DNA from: Cedecea sp000277545
Lineage (GTDB): Bacteria; Pseudomonadota; Gammaproteobacteria; Enterobacterales; Enterobacteriaceae
DNA: 64,000 nucleotides
Reading direction: 5' to 3' (one strand)
NCBI GenBank assembly: GCA_050847315.1
Contig: CP193791.1
Each line of letters starts with the position of its first letter. The first letter of the stretch is position 1. The translations under genes were made by a program, and so were the position numbers. This document shows, one piece after another, positions 8,530 to 17,182 of this stretch. Under the pieces are notes generated by a model. That model saw nothing but the letters and a program-made list of their open reading frames with translations. It ran no database searches and was not told where the DNA came from.

Positions 8530-8558
8530 AGTATACGCTGTGTGAGGCATGTGCTCAA
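8530..8558 (-). promoter_or_regulatory. Predicted sigma70 promoter of rpmB-rpmG
   Basis: Minus strand TTGAGC (8553-8558), 17-base spacer, TATACT (8530-8535). Both boxes are close to consensus and the start would fall near 8523, giving a leader of about 136 bases before rpmB. Confidence 0.75.
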
Positions 8559-8600
8559 GTCCCGAACAGACAAAGATCCCAATGGATCGCGCCTGATGGC

Positions 8601-9278
8601 TTAAATCCACCCTCGTTCAGCGAAAGAAACGTATTCTCCGTGACCAATAACCAGATGATCAAGCACTCGAATTTCCATAAACAGGCAAACTTTCACGATG
8701 CGTTCCGTAATAGCCCGGTCTGCTTTACTGGGTTCGGCCTTACCTGACGGGTGGTTGTGCGCCAGTATAATGGCACCGGCGTTGCATTTCATCGCTTCAC
8801 GGACAATTTCTCTCGGGTGAACTTCAACGTGACTTAGCGTTCCGGCAAACAACCGCTCACATTTAATAACCTGATGCTGATTATTCAAAAACAGCACCAT
8901 AAAGATTTCACGCTGCTCGGTCGTCAACTGACTCTGCACATACTCCCGCACCTTTCCAGGCGTAAGCAATGAGAGTTCTTTGATACCCTGAGACGAGTAA
9001 TAACGCCTCGCCAGCTCGGCAATCGCGTTTAGTTGAGTGTATTTCGCTTCACCAATCCCCTTCACGCCCTTGAAATGGGAATAATCTGCCGACAACAAGC
9101 GGTGCAGGGAACCAAACTCACGCAGCAGCATATTGGCAAAAACCAAAACGTGCATTCCCTGGTGGCCCGTACGTAAAAAGAGCGCAAGCAGCTCAGTATC
9201 GGTGAGAGCACCCACACCGAATTGCAGCAGCTTTTCCCTGGGTAAATACGCGTTTTCAATCTCATTATCCCTGTCCAT
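8601..9278 (-). CDS. radC: RadC family protein (JAMM/MPN+ domain)
   Basis: A 225-residue RadC protein. The N-terminal part has a helix-hairpin-helix element (FKGVKGIGEAKYTQL, about residues 68-82), and the C-terminal half is a JAMM metalloprotease-like domain with HVEVHPREIV and AHNHPSGKAEPSKAD, which hold the predicted zinc ligands. Biochemical function is unsettled; the original radiation-sensitivity claim was withdrawn for E. coli. It is transcribed divergently from coaBC. The chosen start gives a length close to E. coli RadC (222). Confidence 0.93.
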   Translation of the reverse strand: MDRDNEIENAYLPREKLLQFGVGALTDTELLALFLRTGHQGMHVLVFANMLLREFGSLHRLLSADYSHFKGVKGIGEAKYTQLNAIAELARRYYSSQGIKELSLLTPGKVREYVQSQLTTEQREIFMVLFLNNQHQVIKCERLFAGTLSHVEVHPREIVREAMKCNAGAIILAHNHPSGKAEPSKADRAITERIVKVCLFMEIRVLDHLVIGHGEYVSFAERGWI

Positions 9279-9440
9279 CGCACCTCTCCCTCTCTTAACA
9301 CTCTCATGATGCGGCCTTTTTTATTATCAGGCGATGAGCGGGTTTTGGTCTTGCGTAGTGCCTCGCAAACTGCAAAAAGTCGCCTGTCAGGGATTGTGAT
9401 AAAATGGCCATTCGACTGTGACTTCCAACGGATAAAAATC

Positions 9441-10655
9441 ATGATGGGACTTTCCGGCAAGAAAATTGTTCTTGGTGTGAGCGGCGGTATTGCGGCCTAT
9501 AAAACACCTGAGCTGGTTCGTCGTCTGCGCGATCGCGGAGCGGATGTACGAGTGGTAATGACCGAGGCGGCGAAGGCCTTCATCACGCCACTAAGTTTGC
9601 AAGCAGTGTCCGGTTATCCTGTGTCCGACAGTTTGCTAGACCCCGCAGCAGAAGCCGCCATGGGCCACATCGAACTCGGCAAATGGGCAGATTTAGTGAT
9701 ACTCGCACCTGCGACAGCAGACCTGATTGCGCGCGTGACTGCAGGCATGGCAAACGACCTGGTCAGCACTATTTGCCTGGCAACCGCCGCACCGGTTGCC
9801 GTTGTTCCGGCAATGAACCAACAAATGTTCCGCGCGGCCGCCACTCAACATAATTTGGACGTGCTAAGCGCTCGTGGTCTCCTGATTTGGGGCCCGGATA
9901 GCGGAAGCCAGGCCTGCGGCGATATTGGACCAGGCCGAATGTTAGATCCGCTGACGCTGGTTGATATGGCCGTTGAACATTTCTCCGTAGTCAAAGATCT
10001 GCAACATCTGAACGTCATGATTACCGCCGGCCCAACGCGCGAACGCCTGGATCCCGTCAGATACATTACTAACGACAGCTCAGGAAAGATGGGGTTTTCT
10101 ATAGCCGCCGCAGCGGCAGCGCGCGGGGCAAACGTAACCCTGATTTCAGGCCCGGTAAATCTGCCTACTCCGGCATGGGTCAACCGCATTGACGTCACTA
10201 CGGCGCTGGAAATGAATGAAGTGGTCCAAAAACGCGTCACCGGGCAGCATATATTCATTGGCTGTGCCGCCGTTGCCGACTACCGAGCAGCCGTGGTTGC
10301 TGACGAGAAAATTAAAAAGCAAGGCGATGAAATTACGCTAAAAATGGTCAAAAACCCGGATGTTGTTGCGGGTGTTGCGGCGCTTTCTGAAGGACGTCCC
10401 TATGTAGTAGGGTTTGCCGCCGAAACAAATAATGTGGAAGAATACGCCCGGAAAAAGCGTGCCGCTAAAAACCTGGATCTGATCTGCGCTAATGACGTAT
10501 CTCAGAATAATCAAGGGTTTAATAGCGATAATAACGCATTGCACCTTTTCTGGCAGGAGGGAGACAAAGTCTTACCGCTTGAGCGTAAAGCACTCCTTGG
10601 CCACCTTTTACTGGACGAGATCGTTACCCGCTATGATGAAAAAAATCGACGTTAA
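9441..10655 (+). CDS. coaBC: Bifunctional CoaBC (phosphopantothenoylcysteine synthetase/decarboxylase)
   Basis: CoaBC carries out steps two and three of coenzyme A synthesis: CTP-dependent joining of cysteine to 4'-phosphopantothenate (CoaB, C-terminal) and FMN-dependent decarboxylation (CoaC, N-terminal). Visible are the flavoprotein start KIVLGVSGGIAAYKTPEL, GHIELGKWADLVILAPATAD with the active histidine, the cysteine loop SQACGDIGPGRM, and CoaB motifs ITAGPTRERLDPVR and DYRAAVVADEKIKK. The open frame continues upstream to 9306 but family alignment starts at MMGLSGKK; ATG 9441 (404 residues) is used, ATG 9444 is equally possible. Its end overlaps dut by 23 bases. Confidence 0.96.
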   Translation: MMGLSGKKIVLGVSGGIAAYKTPELVRRLRDRGADVRVVMTEAAKAFITPLSLQAVSGYPVSDSLLDPAAEAAMGHIELGKWADLVILAPATADLIARVTAGMANDLVSTICLATAAPVAVVPAMNQQMFRAAATQHNLDVLSARGLLIWGPDSGSQACGDIGPGRMLDPLTLVDMAVEHFSVVKDLQHLNVMITAGPTRERLDPVRYITNDSSGKMGFSIAAAAAARGANVTLISGPVNLPTPAWVNRIDVTTALEMNEVVQKRVTGQHIFIGCAAVADYRAAVVADEKIKKQGDEITLKMVKNPDVVAGVAALSEGRPYVVGFAAETNNVEEYARKKRAAKNLDLICANDVSQNNQGFNSDNNALHLFWQEGDKVLPLERKALLGHLLLDEIVTRYDEKNRR

Positions 10656-11091
10656 AATTCTGGACCCGCGAGTTGGTCAGCAATTCCCGTTACCAACTTA
10701 CGCCACCTCCGGCTCTGCCGGTCTTGACCTGCGCGCTTGCCTGGATGACGCCGTAGAACTTGCACCTGGTGCAACAACGCTGCTGCCAACCGGCCTGGCT
10801 ATTCACATTGCTGACGCCTCTCTGGCAGCGGTCATCCTGCCTCGTTCCGGCCTGGGCCACAAACACGGTGTTGTGCTGGGTAACCTGGTGGGTCTGATTG
10901 ACTCCGATTATCAAGGCCAGCTGATGGTTTCTGTCTGGAACCGCGGCCAGGACAGCTTCACCATTCAGCCCGGCGAACGCATTGCGCAGATGGTCTTTGT
11001 ACCTGTTGTGCAGGCCGAATTTAACCTGGTTGAAGATTTTGACGCCAGCGACCGTGGCGAAGGCGGATTTGGTCATTCAGGCCGCCAGTAA
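10633..11091 (+). CDS. dut: dUTP diphosphatase
   Basis: Dut hydrolyses dUTP to dUMP, preventing uracil incorporation and feeding thymidylate synthesis. The start at 10633 gives MMKKIDVKILDPRVG and 152 residues as in E. coli; the longer open frame reaching back to 10492 lies within coaBC. All five trimeric dUTPase motifs are visible: AGLDLRA, PRSGLGHKHG, GNLVGLIDSDYQGQL, RIAQMVF and the C-terminal RGEGGFGHSG that closes over the active site. The 23-base overlap with coaBC implies coupled translation. Confidence 0.97.
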   Translation: MMKKIDVKILDPRVGQQFPLPTYATSGSAGLDLRACLDDAVELAPGATTLLPTGLAIHIADASLAAVILPRSGLGHKHGVVLGNLVGLIDSDYQGQLMVSVWNRGQDSFTIQPGERIAQMVFVPVVQAEFNLVEDFDASDRGEGGFGHSGRQ

Positions 11092-11211
11092 TACCGTTTT
11101 ATCAACGTAACCCTACCGCGTAGATAACGTTAAAACAGACCGCAAACCAAGCGTTTGTGGGCGCGGTTCGGTGCTTACCTGACAAGGTATTTTTCAGGGG
11201 TATTTTAGAAC

Positions 11212-11808
11212 ATGGCAGAAAAACAGACCGCGAAAAGGAATCGTCGCGAGGAAATACTTCAGTCTCTGGCCCAAATGCTCGAATCCAGCGACGGCAGCCA
11301 ACGCATTACGACCGCTAAACTAGCGGCAACCGTTGGCGTGTCCGAAGCCGCACTTTATCGGCATTTTCCCAGCAAAATGAAAATGTTCGATAGCCTGATT
11401 GAGTTTATCGAAGATAGCCTGATTACCCGCATTAACCTGATTCTAAAAGATGAAAAAGACACGCTGGCCCGCCTGCGGTTGATCGTACTTTTGGTGTTGG
11501 GTTTTGGTGAACGGAACCCAGGTCTGACGCGTATCCTCACCGGGCACGCGCTGATGTTTGAGCAGGATCGCTTGCAGGATCGCATCAACCAGCTTTTTGA
11601 ACGCATTGAGGTTCAGCTGCGCCAGGTTATGCGTGAAAAGAAAATGCGCGAAGGCGAAGGGTTTAGCACCGATGAATCCTTGCTGGCGAGCCAGCTACTG
11701 GCTTTCTGTGAAGGAATGCTGTCACGATTTGTGAGAAGTGATTTCCGCTATCTGCCTACGGATGATTTTGATACCCGCTGGCCGCTGATTGCTGCTCAGC
11801 TTTACTAG
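11212..11808 (+). CDS. slmA: Nucleoid occlusion factor SlmA
   Basis: SlmA is a TetR-family protein that binds chromosomal SBS sites and blocks FtsZ ring assembly over the nucleoid. The 198-residue length equals E. coli. The N-terminal helix-turn-helix (ITTAKLAATVGVSEAALYRHFPSKMKMF, about residues 33-60) is well conserved, and the C-terminal dimerisation region follows. It lies 120 bases after dut and could be transcribed from there or from its own promoter. It ends just before a bidirectional terminator shared with pyrE. Confidence 0.97.
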   Translation: MAEKQTAKRNRREEILQSLAQMLESSDGSQRITTAKLAATVGVSEAALYRHFPSKMKMFDSLIEFIEDSLITRINLILKDEKDTLARLRLIVLLVLGFGERNPGLTRILTGHALMFEQDRLQDRINQLFERIEVQLRQVMREKKMREGEGFSTDESLLASQLLAFCEGMLSRFVRSDFRYLPTDDFDTRWPLIAAQLY

Positions 11809-11812
11809 TCAA

Positions 11813-11840
11813 TAAGGGCCGGAAGGCCCTTATTTATTTT
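11813..11840. terminator. Bidirectional terminator between slmA and pyrE
   Basis: TAAGGGCC, loop GGAA (a GNRA-type tetraloop), GGCCCTTA, followed by a T-rich tract on the plus strand and preceded by A-rich sequence for the minus strand. It separates two convergent genes. Confidence 0.88.
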
Positions 11841-11845
11841 CCGAC

Positions 11846-12487
11846 TTAGACGCCGAACTCTTCGCGATATTTACGCACTGCAGCCAGCTTGTCCGCCATT
11901 TCTGGCTTCTCTTCCAGGTAAGAAATCAGGTCTTTGAGCGTGATGATCGAAATGACTTTGCACTGATAGTCGCGCTCAACTTCCTGAATGGCGGAGATAT
12001 CTGCACGGCCACGCTCCTGTCGGTCGAGAGAAATAAGCACCCCGGCAAGGCTCGCACCGTTCGCGGCAATGATCTCCATTGACTCACGAATAGCGGTCCC
12101 AGCAGTTATCACGTCGTCCACCAGCATAACGCGGCCCTGAAGCGCACTGCCCACCAAATTACCGCCTTCGCCATGATCTTTCGCTTCTTTGCGATTAAAG
12201 CAGTAAGGCACATCGCGCTCGTGGTGCTCAGCCAGTGCCACCGCGGTCGTTGTCGCGATAGGAATGCCTTTATAAGCCGGGCCAAAGAGCAGATCAAAAT
12301 CGATGCCGGAGTCCATCAGAGCGGCAGCATAGAAACGCCCTAATAACGCCAGATCGCGCCCGGTATTAAACAGCCCGGCGTTGAAGAAATAGGGGCTAGT
12401 GCGCCCGGATTTCAGCGTGAATTCGCCAAACTTGAGTACCTGTTTGTTAAGCGCAAACTCAATAAACTGGCGCTGATACGGTTTCAT
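11846..12487 (-). CDS. pyrE: Orotate phosphoribosyltransferase
   Basis: PyrE converts orotate and PRPP to OMP in pyrimidine synthesis. Start 12487 gives MKPYQRQFIEFAL and 213 residues, the E. coli length; the frame extends six codons upstream but there is a GGAGCAAATCC ribosome-binding region right before 12487. The PRPP loop VMLVDDVITAGTAIRE is present near residues 119-134, and the catalytic loop with RKEAKDHGEGG near 98-110. It is the second gene of rph-pyrE and lies downstream of the attenuator at 12517-12546, the classic UTP-sensing control in enterics. Confidence 0.97.
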   Translation of the reverse strand: MKPYQRQFIEFALNKQVLKFGEFTLKSGRTSPYFFNAGLFNTGRDLALLGRFYAAALMDSGIDFDLLFGPAYKGIPIATTTAVALAEHHERDVPYCFNRKEAKDHGEGGNLVGSALQGRVMLVDDVITAGTAIRESMEIIAANGASLAGVLISLDRQERGRADISAIQEVERDYQCKVISIITLKDLISYLEEKPEMADKLAAVRKYREEFGV

Positions 12488-12516
12488 GGATTTGCTCCTT
12501 AGCATTGTGACACGGA

Positions 12517-12546
12517 CATAAAAAAAGCGACTTCTCAGTCGCTTTT
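12517..12546 (-). terminator. pyrE transcription attenuator
   Basis: Minus strand AAAAGCGACT, loop GAGA, AGTCGCTTTTTTT: an intrinsic terminator placed between the rph stop (12553) and pyrE. In E. coli, translation of the end of rph coupled to polymerase pausing at UTP-requiring positions decides whether this terminator forms. The T-rich pause tract TTAATTTTTT occurs just upstream here too. Confidence 0.92.
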
Positions 12547-12552
12547 AAAAAA

Positions 12553-13269
12553 TTAATTTTCTAACGCCGCCTTCTGCGACGCGATGATGGAATCAATGCC
12601 CCCTCGAGCCAACGCCAGTAGCGCCAGTAACTCTTCGTGGGAGAACGGCTCACCTTCCGCAGTACCCTGCACCTCAATCATGCGCCCGTCTTCCATCATG
12701 ACAACATTCATGTCGGTTTCAGCTGCCGAGTCTTCGACATATTCCAGATCGCAGAGAGCTTCACCGTTGACGATACCAACGGAAACCGCCGCAACCATCC
12801 CTTTCATAGGATTAGTTTTCAGTTTGCCAGAAGCGACCAGACCGTTTAACGCATCGGCCAGCGCTACACAGGCACCGGTGATGGACGCGGTGCGAGTGCC
12901 GCCGTCGGCCTGCAGAACGTCGCAGTCGAGGGTGATAGTAAATTCACCTAATGCTTTTAGATCCACCGCTGCGCGTAATGAACGGGCGATGAGACGTTGA
13001 ATCTCGAGAGTACGGCCACCTTGTTTGCCTTTTGCCGCTTCACGGGCATTACGGCTATGGGTTGCACGCGGCAGCATGCCGTATTCAGCGGTGATCCAGC
13101 CCTGACCCTGGCCTTTCAGAAAGCGAGGCACGCCTTCTTCAAGGGTCGCGGTGCACAACACTTTGGTATCACCGAACTCGACAAGCACGGAACCTTCAGC
13201 GTGTTTAGTGTAATGACGGGTCAGGGTAACTGGGCGCACTTGTTCGGCGCTACGACCTGATGGACGCAT
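12553..13269 (-). CDS. rph: Ribonuclease PH
   Basis: RNase PH is a phosphorolytic 3'-5' exoribonuclease that trims tRNA 3' ends. The full 238-residue protein is present (MRPSGRSAEQVRPV to ASQKAALEN), including RSLRAAVDL and the phosphate-binding CDVLQADGGTRTASI near residues 115-130. This is the intact form, unlike E. coli K-12, which has a frameshift near the 3' end that lowers pyrE expression. It acts here as the translated leader for pyrE attenuation as well as an enzyme. It is divergent from yicC. Confidence 0.97.
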   Translation of the reverse strand: MRPSGRSAEQVRPVTLTRHYTKHAEGSVLVEFGDTKVLCTATLEEGVPRFLKGQGQGWITAEYGMLPRATHSRNAREAAKGKQGGRTLEIQRLIARSLRAAVDLKALGEFTITLDCDVLQADGGTRTASITGACVALADALNGLVASGKLKTNPMKGMVAAVSVGIVNGEALCDLEYVEDSAAETDMNVVMMEDGRMIEVQGTAEGEPFSHEELLALLALARGGIDSIIASQKAALEN

Positions 13270-13394
13270 GGGCTTTTCTCCGGCTAAAACGAATGTGGCT
13301 GCGCATTATACGGACTTCAGGCGCTTATTCCTATCCTGCAAGACCCCTGATGGCTATAATCCCCCCATACATTAGCTGAAAACGGGTACGTACT

Positions 13395-14258
13395 ATGATC
13401 CGCAGTATGACCGCCTACGCCCGGCGTGAAGTAAAAGGTGAATGGGGCTCCGCCTCCTGGGAATTACGCTCGGTAAACCAGCGCTATCTCGAAACGTATA
13501 TCCGCATGCCGGAACAGTTCCGCAGTCTTGAGCCTGTTGCTCGTGAGCGCATTCGCAACCGCCTCACCCGCGGAAAAATTGAGTGCAACCTGCGCTTTGA
13601 GCCCGATGCCCGTTCACAAGGATCGCTGATTCTTAATGAAAAGCTGGCTAAGCAGCTGGTTGAGGCCGCTAACTGGGTCAAAATGCAAAGCGATGAAGGC
13701 GAAATCAACCCGGTTGATATTCTACGCTGGCCAGGCGTGATGGCCGCTCAGGAGCAGGATCTTGATGCGATTACCGCTGAAATCCTTTCCGCTCTTGATG
13801 GCGCCCTGGACGACTTTATTGTTGCCCGTGAAACCGAAGGTCAGGCCCTGAAAGGGCTGATTGAACAACGCCTGGAAGGCGTCAGCGCCGAAGTGGTTAA
13901 AGTCCGTGCTCAAATGCCAGAAGTAGTGAAATGGCAGCGCGAGCGCCTGGTTAACAAGCTGGAAGAGGCCGAAGTTCAGCTTGAGAACAACCGCCTTGAA
14001 CAAGAACTGGTGCTGATGGCACAGCGCATTGACGTCGCGGAAGAGCTGGACCGTCTGGAAGCCCACGTCAAAGAGACCTACAACATCCTGAAAAAGAAAG
14101 AAGCCGTTGGTCGTCGCCTCGACTTTATGATGCAGGAGTTTAACCGCGAGTCGAATACTCTGGCCTCCAAGTCTATCAATGCCGACGTGACCAATTCAGC
14201 TATCGAGCTGAAAGTCCTGATCGAGCAGATGCGCGAACAGATTCAGAATATCGAATAG
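13395..14258 (+). CDS. yicC: YicC family endoribonuclease
   Basis: A 287-residue YicC protein, same length as E. coli. It starts MIRSMTAYARRE, has the family N-terminal domain and a C-terminal DUF1732 region ending TNSAIELKVLIEQMREQIQNIE. Members are reported to be endoribonucleases acting with PNPase on small RNAs such as RyhB. A long charged helical stretch (about residues 150-230) looks coiled-coil forming. A TATAAT at about 13353 upstream is a possible -10. The gene ends in a clear terminator. Confidence 0.94.
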   Translation: MIRSMTAYARREVKGEWGSASWELRSVNQRYLETYIRMPEQFRSLEPVARERIRNRLTRGKIECNLRFEPDARSQGSLILNEKLAKQLVEAANWVKMQSDEGEINPVDILRWPGVMAAQEQDLDAITAEILSALDGALDDFIVARETEGQALKGLIEQRLEGVSAEVVKVRAQMPEVVKWQRERLVNKLEEAEVQLENNRLEQELVLMAQRIDVAEELDRLEAHVKETYNILKKKEAVGRRLDFMMQEFNRESNTLASKSINADVTNSAIELKVLIEQMREQIQNIE

Positions 14259-14266
14259 CGTGACAT

Positions 14267-14295
14267 AAGCCTGCGTTCAGCAGGCTTTTTCTTTT
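14267..14295 (+). terminator. Intrinsic terminator of yicC
   Basis: AGCCTGC, loop GTTCA, GCAGGCT, then TTTTCTTTT, beginning 9 bases after the yicC stop. Confidence 0.88.
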
Positions 14296-14303
14296 GATGC
14301 GTA

Positions 14304-14693
14304 CTAGGTATACGCCAATAGCTGCTCCGCAGTGATAAGCCTCATCTTTTCAAGCTGAATAGCTACCGCTCTCGGAGAACGTTCAAACTCATCCCCCAGG
14401 GTTTCGATAGCGCCAGTTTGCTCAAATCGCTCTGCAAGAATCAGTTTCTCTTCTTCGGCCCAGGGAAAGTGAGACTTAGCCGGACGTCCTTCGGCAAGGT
14501 TACGCTGCTGTCTCTCCTCAGGGGTTAGCCTGGGCTTTTTCTGTTTTTCCGGGCTCACCGACAGCTCCTTAGCCAAGGCAAACAGCGCTCTTATCGCTTC
14601 CGGCTTATTGGCTGTTGATTTAGCGCCAAGCACCTCTCCAGTTTCTGGATTGACGCCATTTGCTAGCGCTTTTAACATCGCCGATATTTTCAT
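14304..14693 (-). CDS. Uncharacterised 129-residue protein, possible C-terminal helix-turn-helix
   Basis: I do not recognise this gene by name. The protein starts MKISAMLKALANGVNPETGEVLG, a segment that recalls small hypothetical proteins of gammaproteobacteria, then a charged linker (LTPEERQQRNLAEGRPAKS) and a C-terminal part from about residue 77: FPWAEEEKLILAERFE...LGDEFERSPRAVAIQLEKMRLI. That last part has the tryptophan, acidic cluster and spaced hydrophobics of a Myb/SANT-like or simple helix-turn-helix domain, so DNA binding is possible. AAGGAGG stands 4 bases before the ATG, an unusually strong site. No signal peptide or membrane segment. It occupies the position between yicC and yicG where E. 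coli K-12 has dinD, but is unrelated to it. No LexA box was seen upstream. Confidence 0.75.
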   Translation of the reverse strand: MKISAMLKALANGVNPETGEVLGAKSTANKPEAIRALFALAKELSVSPEKQKKPRLTPEERQQRNLAEGRPAKSHFPWAEEEKLILAERFEQTGAIETLGDEFERSPRAVAIQLEKMRLITAEQLLAYT

Positions 14694-14714
14694 TGCGCCT
14701 CCTTAAATACTTCT

Positions 14715-14800
14715 ACTAATCCATTTAATTTTAAAAGAACCTGACAACACCCAAATATAAAGGACAAATTTTATATTTTGGATAAATAAAACTAATCCAT
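14715..14800 (-). promoter_or_regulatory. AT-rich control region of the 129-residue gene
   Basis: The 186-base gap between this gene and yicG is AT-rich. It contains the exact 10-mer ACTAATCCAT twice as direct repeats (14715-14724 and 14791-14800), bracketing an imperfect inverted repeat (CCAAATATAAA at 14751 and TTTATATTTTGG to 14781). The layout suggests an operator region, but no known regulator is recognised. Confidence 0.35.
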
Positions 14801-14879
14801 ATTCATTCAGCTTAGAAAATCTCAATCGTGACATAGTGCACAAAACGTTACCCTCTGCCGGTATTCTGAGGGGACAAAT

Positions 14880-15497
14880 ATGCTGCTACACATTCTTTAT
14901 TTGATTGGTATTACGGCGGAAGCCATGACCGGGGCCCTGGCCGCCGGGCGTCGTCGCATGGATACGTTTGGCGTCATTATTATCGCCACTGCCACGGCGC
15001 TGGGCGGCGGTTCTGTTCGCGATATTCTGCTGGGCCACTATCCCCTCGGCTGGGTGAAACACCCTGAGTACGTAGTGATTGTTGCCGTTGCGGCAGTACT
15101 CACAACCATCATGGCTCCCGTAATGCCGCACCTACGCAAACTCTTTTTGGTACTGGATGCGCTGGGTCTCGTTGTCTTTTCTATTATCGGTGCGCAGGTT
15201 GCTTTGGATATGGGCGAAGGCCCAATCATTGCGACCATTGCCGCCGTTGTCACCGGCGTCTTTGGCGGTGTTCTAAGAGATATGTTCTGCAAACGAATTC
15301 CCCTCGTGTTCCAGAAAGAACTGTACGCTGGTATCGCCTTTGCTTCAGCCGTGCTGTATATCGCGCTGCAGCACTACGTCAGCAGCCATGACGTCGTGGT
15401 TATAGCAACCTTATTGTTCGGCTTTAGCTCTCGGCTACTGGCACTGCGTCTGCGGCTTGGTCTACCTGTATTCCATTACAAACACGCCGATCACTGA
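14880..15497 (+). CDS. yicG: YicG family inner-membrane protein (UPF0126/TRIC-like)
   Basis: A 205-residue polytopic inner-membrane protein with two UPF0126 repeats. Each repeat has a glycine-rich turn, seen as ATALGGGSVRDILLG near residues 38-52 and VTGVFGGVLRDMFCKRIPLV near 124-143. The fold is related to TRIC cation channels, and some homologues transport glycine, but the substrate of YicG is not certain. Six to seven hydrophobic segments are visible. It overlaps the end of ligB by 7 bases tail to tail. Confidence 0.92.
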   Translation: MLLHILYLIGITAEAMTGALAAGRRRMDTFGVIIIATATALGGGSVRDILLGHYPLGWVKHPEYVVIVAVAAVLTTIMAPVMPHLRKLFLVLDALGLVVFSIIGAQVALDMGEGPIIATIAAVVTGVFGGVLRDMFCKRIPLVFQKELYAGIAFASAVLYIALQHYVSSHDVVVIATLLFGFSSRLLALRLRLGLPVFHYKHADH

Positions 15498-17182
15498 TGA
15501 CCAAAACCCGGGATGTTATGCTGGCCAAGGAAGGCGGCCAGGGCAATCACCTGTGGATGCTTCATAAAATCGACTAACTGACTTGCCCGCTTAGCCCCCA
15601 CTCCGGGTAAAGTTTGCCATCGGGATTGATCCCAGTCGCCAAGCTGCTGCCAGTGCTTGTCTTTAAGAACGGCATGCGAACTTCGCGGCAGCGGCATCCC
15701 TAAGGCCAATACCCAGCGGATAAACGGCTGTTTTCGGGACAGAGAAAACTGATGCCATAACAGCTCGGCTTTTTTCACTGAAATTCCCGGTAAACCAGAC
15801 AGAATTGTCTTGTTCAAATCCAGCCATGAAAAAACGTGCTGAAAGCGTGACGTCATGTGTAAATGGCGCCAGGTGCTTTGACTAACGCCAGCCAAATCCA
15901 GAACTCGCTTTTGGCTCATCTCCGTCAGACGGGCAATGAATTGTTCTGCGCATTCAGATGAAGCATAAAGGCAAGTCACCGGTGTAAAAGCCACCATTTC
16001 CGGTATGGATGTGTCTCGCTGACTGACGCGCCAGACGACTTCGTCCATCCGAGGTATTCCCTGTCCCGCCAGACTTATTTTTACTTTATCACCGGCCACA
16101 ACATCCCATTCCTGCCAGCGCTTTAGTGAACCGATATTCACTCGTCGAACACGTTTATCGTCGAGCTGAACCTCTTCCAATTCAAGCACGACGGACACCT
16201 TACCCGTTCGCCCTACGGCAAAATCAACGTTACGGACCACGGCGATTTGCTCAGCAGGAGGATATTTCCACGCGATGGCCCACTCCCCCTGCCCCGGCTG
16301 CCAGAATTTAGACTCGGGTTCACGTTCCTGACGAATCACAATGCCATCCGTGACAAAGGGAAGAGACTGGCGAAACCACCCCTCACGTAAGCGGGCAATT
16401 TCATCAATATTTGTTACAGGCCGGGACCATAGAGCAGTCAGAGAAAACCCGGCATCACGCAATATACTGCCTTTTTCAGCATGGCTTTTGGGGCCATCTG
16501 GCCATGCCCAGATAAAAATGCCCAGCGCGTCTGGATCGCTAACCGCCCCGGTACGAAGCATTTCCCCGGCAACTTTAGATCTCGCATTCACACCTCCAGC
16601 CAGGCTTTGAATATGGCCTTCCCGTTTCAGGAAAAGCTCGCCTTGCAGCACACTGTTCGCAAGAGATCCGGCAAGATGAAGGGGTATGGCATCAATACCG
16701 GCAGCTTTATGCGTCCAGTCCTCTCCTTTAATGCCATTGCCACGGCTTAGCATTTTCACCAGCCGCCCTTGTTGATAGACCAGTGTGATAGCCACCCCAT
16801 CTACTTTGGGCTGTACCCATAAGTTCTGTCGGCCTACAGCCCATAGCTCGACTGCACGTTTATCCGGTAGCTTTTTCAGCCCTGTATGCGCAACAGGATG
16901 AGACGAGTTTCCTGCTGCTCCCATCCTTGCAGATTCTGCCTCTTGCCCCTGTTTAATGCAGCGCCTCCAGACAGACAATGTCTCCTTTAAGTCATCGTAA
17001 ACGGCATCGCTCACCAAACTTTTTCCCTGCTGGTAATAGGCGTCATCCCAGAGGGATAGCTGGTGCGTAAGGCGTTCAATCTCCTTCTGTGTTCTGACAT
17101 CAGACCATGCTGGACACGATGCCATTACCGTTGATGAAACCCCCAGTAAAATGACAAAAACTGCTAACGCGACCCCTTTCAT
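15491..17182 (-). CDS. ligB: DNA ligase LigB (NAD-dependent-like)
   Basis: LigB is a second, shorter NAD+-dependent-type DNA ligase found in enterics. The adenylation motif WVQPKVDGVA holds the KxDG lysine near residue 125, and later FVTDGIVIR and AWKYPP correspond to nucleotidyltransferase motifs. Unlike LigA it has an N-terminal hydrophobic, signal-like stretch (MKGVALAVFVILLGVSSTVMA), also seen in E. coli LigB, and lacks the zinc finger and BRCT regions. Start 17182 gives 563 residues (E. coli 560) with GGAGGG 5 bases upstream; ATGs at 17194 and 17233 are less likely. The helix-hairpin-helix regions near the C-terminus (LPGISVKKAELLW, LPGVGAKRASQLV) are intact. Confidence 0.94.
   Translation of the reverse strand: MKGVALAVFVILLGVSSTVMASCPAWSDVRTQKEIERLTHQLSLWDDAYYQQGKSLVSDAVYDDLKETLSVWRRCIKQGQEAESARMGAAGNSSHPVAHTGLKKLPDKRAVELWAVGRQNLWVQPKVDGVAITLVYQQGRLVKMLSRGNGIKGEDWTHKAAGIDAIPLHLAGSLANSVLQGELFLKREGHIQSLAGGVNARSKVAGEMLRTGAVSDPDALGIFIWAWPDGPKSHAEKGSILRDAGFSLTALWSRPVTNIDEIARLREGWFRQSLPFVTDGIVIRQEREPESKFWQPGQGEWAIAWKYPPAEQIAVVRNVDFAVGRTGKVSVVLELEEVQLDDKRVRRVNIGSLKRWQEWDVVAGDKVKISLAGQGIPRMDEVVWRVSQRDTSIPEMVAFTPVTCLYASSECAEQFIARLTEMSQKRVLDLAGVSQSTWRHLHMTSRFQHVFSWLDLNKTILSGLPGISVKKAELLWHQFSLSRKQPFIRWVLALGMPLPRSSHAVLKDKHWQQLGDWDQSRWQTLPGVGAKRASQLVDFMKHPQVIALAAFLGQHNIPGFGHQ

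Noticed and set aside
14694..14879. LexA box expected at the dinD position
   Set aside because: No CTGT-N8-ACAG motif is present.
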